Positions 14,749 to 17,167 of a stretch of DNA of 17,167 nucleotides are shown here, piece after piece (position 1 is the stretch's first letter; each line of letters opens with the position of its first letter). Origin of the DNA: an uncultured Clostridia bacterium (GTDB taxonomy: Bacteria; Bacillota; Clostridia; Christensenellales; CAG-138); the NCBI GenBank assembly GCA_937894955.1, contig CALAXO010000068.1:1-17167 (forward strand), in the 5' to 3' direction. The notes under the pieces are model-generated. The model searched no databases and was not told the DNA's origin. It worked only from the letters and a program-made list of their open reading frames with translations. The position numbers were made by a program, and so were the translations under genes.

Positions 14749-16032
14749 TTATTTGTTACATTTTCTGAACAAATATTTGTCGATTTTGTCCCGCATGGAA
14801 TCGGAAATTTTGCGCTCGATCGGGAAAATCGGAGCATTGACAACTCGCTTCGAAAACTCCAGAGCAAGGGTGAGCGTTATGCCAAGTGCATCCGCCGAGA
14901 GAAAACCGTTTGCAAGTGTATCGCGGCGATCGTGGATAAAGCCGGTTCCGTTTGCATTTACCCGTGTGAAGTTTATTGCAGGTATGCCCTTGTCGGAGAA
15001 CGGCGTTCCGTCGCTTGAATAAACATCCTCGTGATATACAACGGCGGCGCCGAGTTCGTTCATCATGCCTTCAACATAGCTCTTCATGGGTGCATCGCCC
15101 ATGATAAATATATGCTCAGAACCGAGAACGGGGCCGGCCATATCAACGTTGACCATCAAGCGATGCTTTTCAAGCTCCGCCTCGTGTGCGGCAACGTACG
15201 CTTTGCTGCCGAGAAGACCCTGTTCCTCTGAACCGAACCAGTTGAATTTTAGTGTGCGGCGCGGAGGATTTGCGACGAAATAACGGAATAATTCCATGAT
15301 AATCACGGAACCGCTCATGTTATCATATGCGCCTGTTGAAAACATAACACTGTCGTAATGTGCGCCGAAGGACACGATTTCGTCTGCAAGATCCGTTCCG
15401 CGCAGGGTAACGCATACGTTGCGCGATTCGCCTTCAGATGCAGCACTGCTGACAAACAACTTGACTTTTTTGGCACTTTTTGAAACAATTTCAAGCGCAT
15501 CCTTCGCCTTTAAGTTAACGAGGATGTTGCCGCCGAATTCGGCGGTATAGGTTTCGCGAATTTTACAGATTCCGTGGTCGGTTTCGTCATCCTTATCAAG
15601 AATGCTGCCGGTGAAGCCGATGATTGCGGCAGGCTTTGCCTTTTGAATGCGCCCGTAGGTTTCGAAGCCGAATCGGCCGTTGACAAGAACGGCCTTGCCC
15701 TCAACACCGAGCAGGTTTGCGGGGAGCGCGTTTTCAACATAAACAAGATCAAGCTCCAAACCGTCATCGGGCGTGCTGTCGGAACGAAGATAGGCCGTTA
15801 CCGGGTATTCTTTCTCATACGGCTCGGTAACGATCAACCTTGCCGCGGTAACGGTGCCGGTTGACGCCTTAAAAACTTCAATTTCACGCTGTATGTCCGA
15901 ACGCGCCCATGTGAATGAGTCGATTTCGGCAAGCAGTGCCTCTGCCGCGCGAGTTTCTTCCGCCGTACAGGATACGCGTTCGAAGGAGAGCTTTTTCAAC
16001 AACTCAAATGCTCTTTTTGCGTTTACTTCCAT
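14749..16032 (-). CDS. M28 family zinc aminopeptidase
   Basis: This is a 427-aa protein. The ATG at 16032 has AAAGGA (16040-16045) 7 nt upstream; a longer frame from 16104 would overlap the upstream transporter and has no such site. M28 enzymes remove N-terminal residues from peptides with two zinc ions. Expected ligands are all present: His225 in GAHYDS, Asp237 in YDNMSG, Glu269-Glu270 in SEEQGLLGS (general base and ligand), Asp297 in NVDM, and His367 in IHDRRDT. A protease-associated-like insert occupies about residues 80-200. No signal peptide is visible, so a cytoplasmic location is likely. It begins 34 nt after the stop of the upstream MATE gene and is probably co-transcribed with it. 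Substrate preference is unknown. Confidence 0.9.
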   Translation of the reverse strand: MEVNAKRAFELLKKLSFERVSCTAEETRAAEALLAEIDSFTWARSDIQREIEVFKASTGTVTAARLIVTEPYEKEYPVTAYLRSDSTPDDGLELDLVYVENALPANLLGVEGKAVLVNGRFGFETYGRIQKAKPAAIIGFTGSILDKDDETDHGICKIRETYTAEFGGNILVNLKAKDALEIVSKSAKKVKLFVSSAASEGESRNVCVTLRGTDLADEIVSFGAHYDSVMFSTGAYDNMSGSVIIMELFRYFVANPPRRTLKFNWFGSEEQGLLGSKAYVAAHEAELEKHRLMVNVDMAGPVLGSEHIFIMGDAPMKSYVEGMMNELGAAVVYHEDVYSSDGTPFSDKGIPAINFTRVNANGTGFIHDRRDTLANGFLSADALGITLTLALEFSKRVVNAPIFPIERKISDSMRDKIDKYLFRKCNK

Positions 16033-16066
16033 TTTGAATTCCTTTCGTTTTTTGTCGGTATAAAAA

Positions 16067-17167
16067 TCAATTTCGATTTGCCGCCGCATTACGGCGGGCG
16101 TCAAGGCGTTCGAAATTATGCATCCAATCGCCTTTGAAATAGTAGAGCGTAAAACAGACTGCGCTGAGCATCCATGTTATCGGATACCCCCAAAAAACTA
16201 CGCGGATATCGGGGATAAAATGCACGGTTATTGTAATATATGCAACACGGATCACGCACCAGCAAATCAGCATGATAAGCATCGGCACAGTCGTTTTCCC
16301 CGCTCCGCGGATGATTCCTGCCATGCAATGCGAAAGCGACAAAACACAGTAAAAAAGTGCTTCCGTTCGTGCCTGCAATGCGCCGAAGGCAACAACTTCG
16401 GGTGAACTATTAAACATTGCAATAAGCGACGGTGCAAAAATCACAAACACAATTCCGATCAGCTCCGCAAGTGCAACGCCGGAGATAAGCCCAAATGCAG
16501 TCCCTTTTTTCACCCTGTCATATTGCTTTGCTCCAAGGTTTTGACTTGTAAAAGTTGTAAGCGCAACACTGAAACTTGTTACAGGGAGAAAAGCAAATCC
16601 TTCAATTTTGAAATACGCACCGCAGCCCGCCATCGCATCGGAACCGAAATCATTGATGTTGGATTGAACGATTACGTTTGCAAGCCCGATCACGGAATTT
16701 TGCACGCCTGTCGGCAATCCGGTCGCAAGCACCTCCCTGAGCATCGGCCAATCAATACGAACATCATGCGGGACGATTTTGTGTACGTCGTCAACAGTAA
16801 TAAGCTTAATGAATGAAATAATCGCACTCAAAAACTGCGATATAGCCGTTGCTGTTGCAGCCCCGCCTACGCCCCACTTAAAATATTTTACAAACAGGAT
16901 ATCAAGAGCAACATTAGTTATTGATGAAAATATCAAATAATAAAGCGGATGCCGACTGTCACCGCGCGCCTGAAAAATGCCGTTGAAGGCATTATAAAGA
17001 ACATTGCCGAGCGCACCTGCAAAATATAAACGAAAATACCGTATGGATTCGGGCAAAACATCGGCAGGTGTGTTCATCAGGCGAAGAATAGACGGCGTTA
17101 GAAGCATTCCGGCGGCGGTAAGAAACAAACCCGACAGCACGGCAAACGCGGTTGTGGTATGAACAGC
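16067..17167 (-). CDS. MATE family efflux transporter (MATE2), 5' end outside window
   Basis: The 366 visible residues run in frame to the window edge; GTG at 17140 is internal and not a start. The visible part covers about nine to ten membrane segments. Comparison with MATE1 suggests about 100 residues are missing. Shared marks include MNTPADVLPESIRYF (MATE1: METPDSVRPEATQYL), TSQNLGAKQYDRVKKG and GIIRGAGKTTVPM. The overall match to MATE1 is clear but far from identical, so these are diverged paralogues rather than a recent duplication. Its stop lies 34 nt before the M28 peptidase start. Substrate is unknown. Confidence 0.9.
   Translation of the reverse strand, partial: AVHTTTAFAVLSGLFLTAAGMLLTPSILRLMNTPADVLPESIRYFRLYFAGALGNVLYNAFNGIFQARGDSRHPLYYLIFSSITNVALDILFVKYFKWGVGGAATATAISQFLSAIISFIKLITVDDVHKIVPHDVRIDWPMLREVLATGLPTGVQNSVIGLANVIVQSNINDFGSDAMAGCGAYFKIEGFAFLPVTSFSVALTTFTSQNLGAKQYDRVKKGTAFGLISGVALAELIGIVFVIFAPSLIAMFNSSPEVVAFGALQARTEALFYCVLSLSHCMAGIIRGAGKTTVPMLIMLICWCVIRVAYITITVHFIPDIRVVFWGYPITWMLSAVCFTLYYFKGDWMHNFERLDARRNAAANRN

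Noticed and set aside
14563..15018. 151-aa plus-strand frame over the palindromes
   Set aside because: It has no binding site, most of it is antisense to the M28 peptidase C-terminus, and its start merely translates the palindromes.

Overview
The window looks like a piece of a Gram-positive, endospore-forming Clostridia-type chromosome of roughly balanced base composition. The main evidence is a spoIVFA-spoIVFB pair (sporulation intramembrane protease and its partner), AAAGGAG-type ribosome binding sites, several TTG starts, and a P-loop protein with an alanyl-tRNA-synthetase SAD-like tail of a type I associate with Clostridia. I see no rRNA, tRNA, CRISPR array, insertion sequence or phage gene.

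Layout. (1) 1-6395, plus strand: the 3' part of a very large cyclic beta-1,2-glucan synthase (GT84, membrane segments, glycoamylase-like region, GH94 end). (2) 6375-8781, minus strand: a HTH/S24 LexA-like regulator, then spoIVFA, then spoIVFB, whose 3' end overlaps the glucan synthase tail to tail. (3) 8782-9057: divergent promoters between the regulator and a 91-aa single-pass membrane protein (9058-9333, plus). A 19-bp dyad sits in the spacer of the second promoter. (4) 9334-10188: a poorly explained 200-bp stretch with weak small-ORF candidates, then a lipoprotein cyclophilin on the minus strand. (5) 10189-10486: a second divergent promoter pair, then a P-loop NTPase/AlaRS-SAD-like protein (10487-11416, plus) ending in a hairpin shared with the convergent gene. 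(6) 11460-17167, minus strand: in transcription order a MATE transporter (cut by the window end), an M28 aminopeptidase 34 nt downstream of it, a second MATE transporter with its own promoter, and a PIG-V-like GT-C membrane mannosyltransferase with its own promoter.

How the parts fit. The cell-envelope theme is strong: an osmoregulatory-type glucan synthase, a GT-C glycosyltransferase, an exported foldase and two efflux proteins. SpoIVFA/FB would act in the mother cell, where the B. subtilis pair controls pro-sigma-K cleavage. A sigma-E-like promoter upstream of spoIVFA fits that, but it is inferred from base matches only. The signals least explained by known genes are three near-identical palindromes centred on CCCGGG upstream of MATE1, the S24 regulator in which both catalytic dyad positions are substituted (Ser to Cys, Lys to Arg) while the Ala-Gly cleavage site is kept, and the dyad in the neighbouring divergent promoter. 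No single unambiguous new multi-gene system is visible.
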